This document shows, in pieces, positions 11,178-23,819 of a DNA stretch of 64,000 nt (its first letter is position 1; each line of letters opens with the position of its first letter). A program made the position numbers and the translations under genes. The stretch is taken from positions 45,334,211-45,398,210 of the forward strand of contig JARWKL010000005.1 of the NCBI GenBank assembly GCA_029961685.1. The letters are read 5' to 3'. The notes under the pieces were generated by a model. It was not told the origin of the DNA and made no database searches. It saw nothing but the letters and a program-made list of their open reading frames with translations. This DNA is from Aristolochia californica (taxonomy: Eukaryota > Streptophyta > Magnoliopsida > Piperales > Aristolochiaceae).

Positions 11178-14100
11178 CTATATAGCTTTTAAAACCTCTC
11201 CTAAAACAAGAGCCCACTGAGTCCAGTGCGTGCCTCCCTGCATCAAGTTATTTAACAAGGAATGTGCTGCTTCAGAGCAAAGACTTGACAAGATTAAAAA
11301 AAAGGGATGATTTTTAAGATAATTCCTTTATTATAATCTAAAATTTTCTGAAATCCAACAATAGACGACAACACCTGACAGAACACTGAATACGGCTCCC
11401 TTAAGGGTCCATCACATGATAGCTCACTCGTACTTCCGTCAATAAAGGTCCCATGAGCAAAGACCACCTGTTTCATACCAAGATATACAACGAGTCAGTA
11501 TCAACCATGCTCAGTAACACCATTATTCATCCACTCTGGAGGAGTGACCACTCAAAAGGTTTTAATTCAATTCTATCACGAAGGACAAGTCTCTTAAGTA
11601 TTCCATACTTTCTGGAAAACAAACAAGACTACATCAGCTGCCAGAAACAAAAATATTGGCAGCGGAAATACAAACTGAGAGTAAATATAGCAAGAGGAAA
11701 TACCTCTGATGCATATCCAGGAGATGAACCAGCAACAGGTTTGATGAAAGAGCTCACAGGACAGCTTCTCTGGACAGCCTCACAGAAAGCTAGGAGACGT
11801 TCACGGCTTCCAAGCTGAACGGCCTGAATGGGAACTCAACAGAAACGTTAAAGGCCTCGCATAGAGAGGTTGTTGGTGCATGTGTATGTGTGCGAGATGC
11901 ATACATGTTGTGTGAGGTTTAACTTCTCACTATATGTTGCATCTTTATGCTAGCACTGATAACAAAATCCATAACATGATTAATCAAGTTGGGACAAGTT
12001 TCCAGATGATTTGAAACTACTGTTGCTTGGCATCATAAGCTGTCAAATCTCTCAAGGGACCAACTCAATGAAGACATAGGGAAAGGAAACAATTATCCCC
12101 TTGACTAGAGGTTCTTTTTTGAAATATTTTGACAAGAGCCATTTCCCCTTCCATTACAATCCGATCTAGTTTGAAGACTGACCTCACAGCCTCTTGCTGT
12201 AACAGAACTAGTTTCATGCTTCAGTTCATCTGTGGTTAACCAACGGACCTTTAGTTGGCAGGCTGGCAACCTATCAAGACAACCACACTACAATAACTAA
12301 TCCATCATATTTTAAAATGGTTTCAGTTGAAGCTTCCATTTAACCCACTTTCCTTTTTGCCATTATGGCCCACTGTCACCTGATAACAACAGGAAGTGCT
12401 GGTTCCAAATTGAGAAGCTTTCCCACTTGAGTCCTGATGATTTTCTTCTCCTCGTTGTATCATTGACATTATTAATATTCGATGGGAACTTTTTTGGATA
12501 AATACAAACAAAAGAAAAATACAGATAAAGCCTGTACTCTAAACCAATTTCCAGTGGGTAACTGTTTCTCTAGAAGATCCATTGTACAGAGGAATCCAAT
12601 TTCCTGAAAGTAATACAGTGTGCCGCTGTCCTCCATGTTGAAATTTTGATTCTCCAAGAAAAAGATAACCAATTATAATTAGCCCTGCTTAGTAAACAGG
12701 TTCACATGGTATTTTGTCGAAATGAAAAAATTATAGTCTAGCTATTGACTTTGCATTTATGATTCTTCTCTGAGTACAAGCAAGACCTCAACTATCTGCT
12801 GCAAAGCCACATGCACTTTTTACAGCTAGAACAATTTGTAATGTCCTTGCCCATTGTATATCAAGCAGCCACTTACTCCAAAAACGCTGAGAACCTGATA
12901 TCTAGGTTAAAAATCATGATTTTTTTCAGTTACTCCAAAATCAACCCTCCTGATGTATTGAAATTAGGAAACCCCATGAACAAGCAGATAAAAACAATCT
13001 CTTCAAGAATCCACAGACGCACTCAATTGCACTTTGATTGCAAGATATAGTTAACCAATGTTTTAACGGATTATTTATCATTTCCATTTCCTCAAAAACT
13101 CATAGAGCCATAGTGAAAATTGAAACCCTCAATAGAGTAACACACGAAATAAAACCTAGGAAGTGAAGAAACACAGACCACACAAGATAAAAAGAAGATA
13201 AAAAATCTCTTGGATTACTGGAAGAATAAGTTCTTAGAACACACCTGAACTGTATCATGACGGGGAACTCTAGGAAGTGGCTGCACATTAAACCCCTTAG
13301 ATGCCATGACTTCTGCAATAAGAAAGCCCCCCTGTCAAGACAGAGGGCAAGCACTGGTCATAATCCGGACAAGTGGTAGCAATGAAATAACTAATGCCTT
13401 TATGAGATGTTATCACCACCTTGATTGCTTCACCAACCATTTGTGGCGACAGGAAAAGCCCCTGGAAAAGAGCTCGCATAACATGACCAGGAGTGGAACC
13501 GCACTCAACTCCTAGACCAGGAGCGGACAATCGGGCTGCAGCAGCTTTGACCCATTTATCCTTTCCAGCAACATATCCACCAGAAGGTGCAATGGTTCCT
13601 CCTGGATTCTTAATAAAACTTCCAGCAATCAAGTCTGCCCCCTGGCAAACATCATAACAGGATTCTGTCATGCTTTCCACAAAAAAGAAATAGAAGTAAC
13701 AATGCAAATTAGATAATTTTGTTTCCAGCCATTTGATTTTATAAACACTTTTACCAATGAAAGCATTCATAATTGAGTTTGTAAGTCCAGTGTTTATTTT
13801 TCTCTGTGCAAATTAAAAAGAATTTATCCACCAATGGTTAGTGTCCCATACCACCATGGGTGGTTCCATGCTCTCCACAAACTCGCCATAGCAATTATCC
13901 ACCATGACACAACAACCTGGATTTTGCATCTGCTCATTTGCATGCAAGAATAAGTTAGAAACAACATATGCTCGGTAATGATCAACTTATACTAATTTTA
14001 ATGTCCTGTGCTCAGAAAAATAGTTCTAAAATCAATAAAATTGAGTGTAAGTTCAGACTTGTGCATTAATGGTATGCTTGTGGATTGGGCATTTGGCTCA

Positions 14101-16639
14101 TTTGCCACATGGTGCGAAATTTAGTATGAAGTCTTGTGTTGAAGTGTCACTAGGGGAATTGGGTGTAGTGTACTAATGTAATCAAGATTCAAAAAATAAA
14201 AAAATCTGACGCTCAAGTATAACAAATGACTTGTTTACGTTGTAGTCCAAATTAATGTTCAAAAGAGCATATAAACTCAGATGGTCATTTATATACATAC
14301 ACAGTTCAGTGGAAGACATTTGCACTCTTAAAGTATATCGTGGCTTTGGCATCTATAAGCTCATGTTTTAACTTTTGCAGGTGATCCCATAGTAACAATG
14401 AGAAACATGTGGCAGGATGGTCTTACAAATGTCTGCAAGTATTTCTTATATAATATGCTGTTAAACTGTGATATAATCCAGAAAGGTTAAGGTGCAAGCT
14501 CTTATTACTTGATTGTGTCCACAGGGGTTTCAGTGATCTGATCTCAACCAAAAATGACTCTTGGTGCAAGTACATATAGTAAGAAAAAGGCACAAGCTGC
14601 CTGAATAACCTTCAATCTAAAGGGAGGAAATTATAGAGCTCTGTAAACACTGTTAAAAGGTCAATCGGGTTGCCGATTATTCCAACACCTATTTTATTTA
14701 GTGTCCCATCTCTATATTTTATTTTATTCCATGCATCCTGATAATCACTTCCATTCCTTTTGTTCTTTTCACCTTTGTGAGCTTATAACCACAAAAACTT
14801 TTTATCATCTCTCCAAGAGAAAATAAGCATATAAAATCTATGGGAGTACTAAACAGACCTAAATCATGTAGAAAGCACTTGCCTTAATCATCTTTATTGC
14901 CTTCTCAATCTCTTTTATACTCAAACTGCGACGCCAAGAATAGCCACATGACCTCTGTATAAGCGCACACTTTGTTTGGGGCCTCAATGCATGAGCAAGT
15001 TCATCCCAGTTAACCCCGCCATCTTTTGCAAGCTGGATGAGAACAACATCAACAATGAAATAAGTTCAGAACACAAACCGCACAAAAAGCAGATAATTTT
15101 GACATAAGCTGTTTATACAATGACCAAAAGCTAACTCAATGAAGTTTGTCAACACCAGTAGCTTACAGGTACTTCTCTGTATGTCACTTCAAAATCTTTA
15201 AGAGATCCGAGCCCATTACAATCTCTAATTCCAATAACTTCTTCTAGTGTATCATAAGGAGCACCAACAACTGCTAACAGCTGACAATCAAATGAGTCTA
15301 AACATGACTGTAGAGATGAATGAGCTAGTCAAATAATCACAAATGCAAAGACTGCATAACTATTTGCACACAGATGTTAAGGAAAGAACAGAAAGAAGGA
15401 TAAGATACCTCATCCCCCGGTCTTAAGAAAGAAAATAAAGCACACGTTATTGCATGAGTACCAGAAAAAAACTGCAACGGAAAAAGGAAAGCCCAATGTC
15501 AGTGAATGCATTCATATCTCTAAAATGGATAGTAAATACCAAGTGAACAGGGACCGCTTAGAATTTACAGGCAAACATAGGAAATAAGTAATTAAGAGTT
15601 AAGATTTGCCTGTGAACGAACTATTGCTGATTCAGCCCCGACAATTTCTGCAAATGCTTGATCCAGTGCCTCACGCCCCCCAGCTTCATCGTGACCATAA
15701 CCTGTACAGCCACCAAAATGCTGATAGAAAACTAAAATGAACATTATCAGTGACGCTTGAATCCAAAGAGTTAATTGCCTTTATCTGTGATCTAAGACAA
15801 CATTCGAAGGGCTTAGTGTGTCAAGAGTATACAGAAAAAGCTCTAATAATATAGTTGTGTGGTTTATTCTCACCGAGAGAACTCAAATATATCTGTCACT
15901 TACGTGAGAGCCAACCCTTGCATTCTGATACGCTTTAAGAACACGAGATGTATTATAAGCCACCAAATTATCGATGGACCTAAACTCAGAGTATAGTGAC
16001 TCAACAGCTTCTGCAACCTGGATATCCACAAAAAAGGCTGCAGTGAACCAGACTGAAACATTGCATCCATTTATTTGGGGATCATTTAGTTGCATTTCCT
16101 CTTTTTGCTACTTGGAAAAATAAGACACAACATTGCATTTTATAGTTCCTCTTAACCAAGAAAGACGTAAGAAATAGGCAGTCCCGTGATAAAGCTAACA
16201 CTGGGAGGAATTCGGGATACCGCACTCATCCAAGGCAGTTCGGCGTACAGAATAAAGGTTGCAAGTAAACCAGCTAATGGATTAAGGATTATAGAAACTA
16301 GTAAACGATTCGGTCTAGTAAAAAAGAACCACGTCAAGTTCTCCGACTTGACGGTATAACGAGTTGTTGACATGAAGGATTCCATCAGACTCTGAAATTG
16401 TCATGAAGGCAGACACACTGAGGGAGTTCCCTCGAGAGAGCACAGTGTTAACATCTTTCAGCAGCAACGGGTATAGGGTTTAAAGAACACCAGTAAAATC
16501 TAACCTCCGGCACAAAGACATCACGTAGGGCAACCGCGATTCTGGAGTTTGATCGAAGAGGAAGCGATTTCGAGAAAGGCTTTGAAGGCCGCTGTTGTGT
16601 AGGAAAAGCGGCTGCATACGCGCACGTCAGAACTCTCAT
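11178..16639 (-). CDS. PLP enzyme, Met_gamma_lyase / aluminium-resistance (COG4100) family
   Basis: Twelve exons on the minus strand: 16639-16505, 16017-15904, 15720-15610, 15471-15409, 15280-15167, 15032-14883, 13929-13852, 13641-13420, 13331-13245, 11823-11704, 11467-11375 and 11237-11178, giving 448 residues. Conserved blocks in order are the HFGGCTGYGHDEAGG motif, FFSGTHAI, VGAPYDTLEEVIG, VDNCYGEF with the probable pyridine-binding D240, and GSFIKNPGG with the probable PLP-lysine K266. These are followed by AHGTFIDGSTSELSCDGP and a final GGTHWTQWALVLGEVL block. The family is annotated in bacteria and cyanobacteria as methionine gamma-lyase-like or aluminium resistance protein; the true reaction in plants is uncertain. 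The first 45 residues, rich in Ser/Arg/Ala with few acidic residues, look like a plastid or mitochondrial transit peptide (inference). Every intron is phase 0, and introns after exons 3 and 6 have GC donors. Confidence 0.85.
14881..14882 (-). other. GC splice donor in the PLP-enzyme gene (intron 6)
   Basis: The exon ends AAG and the intron begins GCAAGT, the optimal GC-donor context. The conserved protein IEKAIKMIK joins MQNPGCCVMVDNCYG in frame only if this GC is used with the AG at 13931-13930. The nearest GT, four bases further, would break the frame. Confidence 0.8.
15608..15609 (-). other. GC splice donor in the PLP-enzyme gene (intron 3)
   Basis: The exon ends CAG and the intron begins GCAAAT. 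Joining at this point gives the conserved run IVRSQFFSGTHAIT in frame with the acceptor AG at 15473-15472. No in-frame GT donor is available nearby on the intron side. Confidence 0.75.
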
Positions 16640-19600
16640 TGGCGTCGAATGTGGATAGTTCTCGCGGGAACAGCGAGGATGAGACGGAATGGCGCGGGAG
16701 AAAAGATAGAAGCTGCTGCGGTTTGGAGCTGAAATTAAAACAAAAAAATAAGGACGTTTAGGACATTTTAAGAAATTTGAGCGCTTTGAATTTTCAACTT
16801 TCAGTGGAGTTCAATCCCGCCGATTTTTGCCTTCGTCCGTATCACCGACACGAATCGGATATTGGCCACCGCGTATTAGATTTTAGCATGACCGATATAC
16901 TCCGTATCAATTGATACAAGCCGATAAAGGGCATAATCAAGTGATACATTTGATATATATCGGACAGGTTTATTATGTGACTAGTAATTTTAGAATAAGA
17001 CATTAGACCCAATTTAATATGATATTAGAGCAAAGTTATCGGCTAATCATTTTAGGCCAAATTTAATATATTTTGTTTTGGATTAATTATATAGGAAGGG
17101 GGACACATGCCTGCTATTGCGTAAAAAGCTTGGGAGAGTTGGACCGTATCATGTCAATGGAGGCAGCGGAGGGATTCGTACTGCTATTGCTCCTTGCTTG
17201 CACGCTGCAACTAGCTAAGCTTCGAACATGGCATGTCACGTTAATCCGTTACTCGTCAAATCCAACTCCCATCTCCGAAGTTGAGGCAGATAAGATTAAC
17301 TCCATACTTCAAGGTGAGAATCAGAAATATATTTGACAAAATTAGATGCATCCTGGTTCATGCAGAAAGAAATCATACGAAGCGACCATCAAACCGAACT
17401 CTTGCAACTCGGAAGAGATTTTTACGTGAAACCATTGCTAATTCCTAGCATTGGAAACGGATAGTTGAGTTTCCGTTTCTTGCTGGGATCTGTTTTTGCA
17501 GAAAGTAATAACGAATCTTAACAACTTGGAAAGCCGCTCAAACCCAACTGTTTGTAATTATCCTTATCCTGTGCCTGTGGGAGACGACGACGTATTTGAA
17601 TAAACTATCTTCTTTCTCCGGTTTGAGCTCTGGTTTTGTGGGTTATTACTTATCAGTATTCTTCAGTCTCGCAGTTCATACTAGATTTTTTTGTCCTGGT
17701 AATAGTTCATGCTAGATTTAGCTCAACTGCAATTTGTTTTTTGCTCTTCTTTTAGCTGTTTTCATTGTAGTAGCTGACCTCCCAATTGCAATCTCGAGTC
17801 AATTTGGTGGGTTGTTTATGTTCTATTCATTAACTAGCATCCTCGATTTCCTCCAGTAAGTCGGACTTTTAATGCTTTATTGGTTGTTACAACAACCTTG
17901 CATATGCGTTCCAGTAATGAGGCTACCGTAAAACGAAAATCCAGTCGTCGCCAAAAACCCGTCTTTCAGTCAATATCAAACAGGTTCTCTGATACGGTCG
18001 ACAAATCATCCGGGTAGCCTTAATTCAATCTCCATCGAAATAGTTTTTAATGCAATGGCAGGTTCATCTTCTTGTTGATTAAATAGTCTAGTCAACCCGT
18101 TCAACTTTTTTACTTGTAAGTTCTAAGTCTGAGTAGGTTAACCTCCTCAAAATGCTTCTGGTAAGTACCCAGTAATTGCCATTGAAGATAGATCGAACTC
18201 AACTACCCAGTTGAAACAACATGTGTGGTCCCCGTAGTGTCATCACCTCGGAGGCTTTCCACCATTTTCTTTCTTTCGGCTGTCATTGGATCTTTTGGTA
18301 TTTATTGTGCATAATGGTGTCCGCACGCAACGTCATTCAAAAAGGCGACCTTGAATAACTTATTATTTGTTTGTTTTTACCACCGATGGAGAGCAATCAT
18401 ACGTTAAGATTAGCTTGTGTTGAAATTTCTGTTAAAGATCATATCAGGTCAGATTACAGCTGTAAATGCTTTCAGACTCAACGAATGAGTTGGAGCCTGG
18501 AGGACTGCAGTCCCGATGCTTTTTAGGCACTCGAAAATGGGATTTCGGTAACATATTTTTAGAGAAGAAGAAAAAGAAAATGTGGGTCTTGTCTTGCAGA
18601 ACGCCCATGGCTCTGTCTTCCGACCAGTAAATGATGCAGTGAAGCTCAAAAAGTTCTGGGTACTACAATGTTTATAATCCACTTAATCTGAGTTCTGTTT
18701 TAAGCAGTAAATTAATGGGTGAATGAAAAAGACAAATGAAAATACAGTTCCGACTACATCCTGATCGCGAATATTAATTTAGCTGGAGGAGACACGCTTC
18801 ACAGTTATTTGCGTGAAAGATTCCATAATTGAACAATCAAACAAGGAAAGCTCCAAAAATCGTTCGAATCCTTTGAAGATCTATGCACTATAGCTACATC
18901 TTCAGAGGTGAGAAGTGTACATCTAGAGCGCGATTATTGAAAACGGTAAAACTCGAGTTGGAGAGTTGGAACGAACAACTGATGGTCATTGAATAGATTT
19001 TTACAAATTGACCGGTCAAAGTAGCGTTCATGTAAATGGGTTTTGTAGATAAGAGGATGCTTTCACTGTTAAAGAAGGCCACAAAGGCTGCGAGTGCGAA
19101 TGTGTAATCCGCAGCAATCAACATTGTGGTTGAAATGTCTCGTACGTGGGAGACACCATGAGCAAAGGATCCACAAGCTTTCTAAACTGTGCCTGAAGCC
19201 TGTAAACCCACAAGGGTGTACGAGAGGAACTCTTCTGAGCACTCAAAATTTTGGCTTCGATAGGGTAGGAGATGAGAGCTTTTGGTTTGGCTCAAAATCC
19301 AAGTTTGATTTCAGAGATGAAAGACAGGGAACAGAGAAAAAGCTTAAGAGTCGCGAATATAAATAGCAAAAAGGAGTACGGTTATTGGAAAAACCTCGGC
19401 TTTGCTTCTCATGAGAGGAGTTTTCCGGAGCATAAGAGTTGAAAAATTTTCATGTCAGTTGTCATGCAAAGAGGCCATTGTGGCGCGACACTTGTCAGTA
19501 TTCTTTTGTCCAGCTCAGAAGCATTTAAAAATCGTTTTTTTCTTTTTCCTTTTTGTTTTGTTGCTTTAAAGATTTTCCTGGGGGTTTTCAGTTTTCGCAG

Positions 19601-20417
19601 AGACCCAGCTCCCGTCTCTTCGACTTGTTCACGTTTCTCCAACAGATTTCTCGGAGGGAGACTCGGGGAATGGCGTTCAGAAGGAGGTTCCTTTGATGGG
19701 TTTGTGTGGGTTTTTTTATTGGAGCCGAGAGAAGGGTTGCCTCTTCGGTTACCCATTTGGATTCTCTTTTTTTACGTTTTCTCCGCAGGATTTATCAGGG
19801 GAACTGAATTTTCAGTGATGCGTTTTTATTGGTTTTAGAGAGCGTGGGGTGTTGAACGGGCGCTGTTTTTTATGTTTTCGAAAACAAAAAAAAAAAAATC
19901 CAGCTCGATCTGCTTTCTAGATTTTTCCTTCCAGATTCATCAGGAAGTGAAGTTTCTCGCGTTCGTTCATCTTCTCTCCGAGTCTGTGTGGTGGGAGAGC
20001 GGAGGACAATGGTGATGAAAACATAGCGTTTTGATCTTCCTGAAAAAGTCTCTGTTCAGATTTTGTAATCCTCTGCACGCTTCTACGCCAGATTTATCCG
20101 GACTGAGGCTTCTTTGATTGGCTTGACAGTGCTTTTCTGGAGGCCTCTCCTGTTGTCTGCGTAAGGATAACATTCTAACGTTTTGGGAAGCTTTTTCGTC
20201 CTGTAAAAGGTTTCTAAAGCGAAGAATTTGGCTGCTGTCTTGGTTTTCTTAAGTTTCTTTAGAAAGTTCGTAAAAGGCAAGCGAGTCCATGTTTCTTCAC
20301 GTTCGCCGATCAATGCCACCCACAAAGTGTTCGATGAGGTTTCATTGATGAATTCTCTCCCAAAGGCAGCTTGAAAAAATTTTGATCTTTTAAACTTGCG
20401 TCGGCTTATTGTGAGAC
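16640..20417. other. Promoter regions and unassigned sequence upstream of ULT1
   Basis: The left end must contain the promoter of the minus-strand PLP-enzyme gene, and the right end the promoter and 5' leader of the plus-strand ULT1-like gene, with pyrimidine-rich tracts at about 19500-20300. Bases 16830-16990 hold several copies of GATAC/TATCG-type words, including the palindrome TATCAATTGATA. A plus-strand ATG at 17151 opens a 54-codon frame with a hydrophobic start that meets a GT donor-like site at about 17312; no continuing exon was recognised. No RNA gene seen. Confidence 0.35.
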
Positions 20418-21007
20418 ATGGCAAGTAGTGCGGAGAAAAATGCAGCGTCTTTGTTTGGCGATGAGGACTTGACTGAGATGAGTGGGCTGAAAAGAGGAGG
20501 AGACTGCATTGAAGTTACATGCGGCTGTACGAGTCAAAGGTATGGAGATGCCGTTGGTAGGCTTAGGGTTTTCGCGTCAGGTGATCTTGAGATCAGTTGT
20601 GAGTGCACTCCTGGTTGTAAGGAAGGTTAGCAATATTCTTTGCTTCTTTGTTTAAATCTCTTTCTTCTGTCTTCACTCTGCATGTTTTCTGTTTTGCTTT
20701 GCAGTGCTCAGGCCTTCGTTCATGCAAGGTTTTGTTTTACTTGTTATGACTGGTTTTCTTGTTTAGCTCCCTTTACGATGCAACATATGGCCTAAACATA
20801 TACAGCCATCTGGATGTCTATTTGCCAAGTGAAGCAGTCCCTCTTTTGTTCTTGCAACCTGATGTTTGTAGTTCATTCGTTTCTCTTTTAAACGCGCGAC
20901 CTTGATTCTCAAAAGACATGAAGGGAAGTGGTGAAGCATGACTTCTAAGAAGCAGATGGGGAAGGATGACTCATGTAGCCTAGCCCAACATGGTGGGACA
21001 AGGCTTC

Positions 21008-21040
<33 letters not shown>

Positions 21041-23819
21041 TTTTATTTTTCTTCTTTGTTGGTCTTTGTGTGGCGATGCTTCTTTATCTGTTGAAGATGT
21101 GTCTGTTTCTTTGAAAATGGTGGATATTGTGGGTGAGATGTACATGAAAATGCTTTTGCCATAGACTTAGGATGATTCATTTGCTTGTCTTGGTTGCAAG
21201 TTGGCCAATCTGGGAAGGCACTCTTTGATGTATTTTTGAAACATATAGGCTATTATTATGAAGGCTTGAGCTTTGAATTGTGAATATCTGAGTGGCATTT
21301 AGCAAGATAGCCATGGTGTTTGACTTTGTATTAAATATGTTTGAAAGTGAGGAGATACTGAGTATACTCTAATAAGCGATGGTGGTTTCTCGAAATTTCT
21401 GTTTAACCAATTCAAACTATGGGTCCAGCTATATAAGTGGTTATGTACAAATTTAAAAGATCTATTCTTAAACTGTTATCTTATGCTAACAGTTGGGTCT
21501 TAGAGGTTTTTCCTTTTCTTTTTTTGTTTTGTGTTTGAATAGCTTAAAGGATTTCTTTCATGTACAGCTCTGTTTACAGCTTTTTTGCTATGTATGGCGT
21601 GTATTGGTTTTGGGTTGCTGGTTACTCTGTATTTAGATTGTATATTGGTCCAAGAGTAGCTATTCCTTTGTGCTTTGATACTGGAAGCTAGCTTTAATAT
21701 TTCCATAGGCAACTTGACTATGATGGGTCACAGAAACACGGAGCAAAAAACAGAATCTAATTTAATTGGTTCAGTAAATTAAGGCAAAACATTTTTAGTT
21801 CTGTGGAAGATATTTGACAATGAAGTTCGTCATAGAAAACTCAGAGAATAACTCAGAGGTGATTGAACATGCATGTTATGCCCATACTAGTGATTATTTG
21901 ATCATGAGCTACTCTATCAAACAGTCAATTGCTTTCATATGGTTTATAAATGTATTTGAAGGTGATCAATTGCTTGAAGCATCTTACATTCCGTGCTGAT
22001 ACTTTTCTGTCATTTATTTTCTGATTCTTCATTCCCTAAGGTTCACATTTCTCAAGTCAAAAGTGGACACTCCAAGCTTCTCTTTCTTTGAAGTAGGACC
22101 TTTTGTGAGGAACTGCCAGACTCTGTGTTGGTGCACATATTTGATATAGGATTATCAACCTTCTTATCATTTTTAGATATTCTTTTTTAAAGTTTTTTAT
22201 ATAATTTACTGGTTATTAGGACGGTTAAATTTTTGGATACACTTTTACAGTTGCAATTTCTTGGTGAAAATCTCCATTCTCTCATTTTACTGTGTTCTTT
22301 TAATTTGTTGACTGATTAATTATTTATTATTGTGATGGCCAGATAAGTTAAGCCCTGCTGCTTTTGAGAAGCATTCAGAGCGAGAAGGTGCTAGAAAATG
22401 GAAGAACAATGTGTGGATTATTCTTAAAGGTGAAAAAGTTTCTCTTTCAAAAACAGTACTGCTTAAATACTACAACCAAGCACTGAAAAATGGTAATGGA
22501 TCCCACAAATCCCACTGTGGGCGGTCATCTCATCGTGATGAGTTTATACGGTGTACAATCTGTAACAAAGAGAGAAGGTTTCGGCTCAGAAGTAAAGAGG
22601 AATGTCAGGTCTATCATGATGCTCTACTTGATCATAATTGGAATTGTTCCAACTCGCCATATGACAAGTAAGCTCTCTCGTGAATCCTGTTGAAAGCCTA
22701 CATTGTGAAGCTCTTAGATTCATATTATCATTTCTGCTCTGCGATATGATTTTCATCGTAAATGCTGAATTCTTTTTATTTATATCTATTATTTTTTGCT
22801 GTTTGTTACTATCTTCCTCAATTGTCATGTGAAATAAATGGTTTTGTATTTTTGGAGAAGGGAATCATGTGATATAACATTAGCAACCTTTATATAGCAT
22901 GGATGTGTAATGCTTGAACTTCACTTCCTCTACAAAGCAAAGCATATTTTGTTACAACATTTGATCCAAGGGCCATAATAATGCAATAGATTTTCTTCTT
23001 TAGTCTCCTAAAAATGTTCTAGTTATTAATCATCCATTACATAAATGGGTATTAACAGAATGACTGAACTAGCATGATAATATTTTATTTGAAATTTAAC
23101 CGGCATTCAAATATCAAACATTAAAAAGAGGCTAAAATGGAGACAAAATAGGTTTAAGTGCACAATATCAACTAAGTGCCTTTGATAAAGCTTGAATGTT
23201 TCTCATTATATGGTGTAAATTAGTGTAATATTAGAAGGGGAGCACCGAGCTCATCTTGCTCCTCAGTCAAAATTAGAAATCTACAAAAAGCAAGACTTTT
23301 TCCGTCTGTGATTGCTAATGTAAAAGATCCAACTGTCAGGAGATGTGTTAAGATGTTTATTTATTTGAAATTGTATCTAAGTTTCCGTCAGTGGTTCTGG
23401 CACCATAAGCCCCCTCTAAGAGACCCTGAACTGATGCAATCCGAATTTGGAGGCTTGGATTCAGTTCAGAGTAGTCCTTTAACAGATTATGATCTAAGAA
23501 GCACTATGTGTTTGATTTGACATTTGGCCCAGGCTTCTTACTTCATGATAGTTTCTATATCTCTGTTTTGATTTATCAAAAATCTTTCTTTTCAGATGTT
23601 CAACATGGATATAAACCTATTTACACTGTTCCTCCTTGTAACAGAATCACTTGTGATACTGAAGAAGAACGGGCTAGTCGGAAAGTGTACCGGGGATGCT
23701 CACGTTCTCCCTCATGCAAAGGGTGTACTTCTTGTGTTTGTTTTGGGTGCAACATCTGCAGGTTCTCCGAATGCAGCTGCCAGACCTGCGTGGACTTCAC
23801 ATTGAACTCTAAAGCTTGA
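20418..23819 (+). CDS. ULT1: ULTRAPETALA-type SAND-domain developmental regulator
   Basis: Three exons, 20418-20625, 22343-22667 and 23645-23819, give 235 residues, against 237 for Arabidopsis ULT1. The N-terminal half carries the SAND-like region (GGDCIEVTCGCTSQRYGDAVGRLRVF and the ARKWKNNVWIIL block). The C-terminal third is the Cys-rich B-box-like region (CTICNKERRFRLRS, SRKVYRGCSRSPSCKGC, CVCFGCNICRFSECSCQTC). In Arabidopsis ULT1 is a trithorax-type factor that opposes Polycomb repression of AGAMOUS and other floral genes and limits meristem size; the same role is inferred here. Splice sites are GTTAGC...CCAG (phase 1) and GTAAGC...ACAG (phase 2), both restoring the conserved protein. Intron 1 is about 1.7 kb and contains a (GAT)10 microsatellite. 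Long pyrimidine-rich DNA upstream is probably leader and promoter. Confidence 0.95.
21008..21038. repeat. (GAT)10 microsatellite in ULT1 intron 1
   Basis: About ten perfect GAT triplets in the first intron of the ULT1-like gene. Read on the minus strand they give a poly-isoleucine artefact frame. No coding role. Confidence 0.95.

Noticed and set aside
15898..15910. Extension of PLP-enzyme exon 2 past the GTAAGT (reading VSDRYI)
   Set aside because: Splicing at GTAAGT to the acceptor before 15720 restores the conserved HFGGCTGYGHDEAGG block; the read-through has no family match.
20945..21145. Minus-strand poly-isoleucine open frame
   Set aside because: Artefact of the (GAT)10 microsatellite in ULT1 intron 1.
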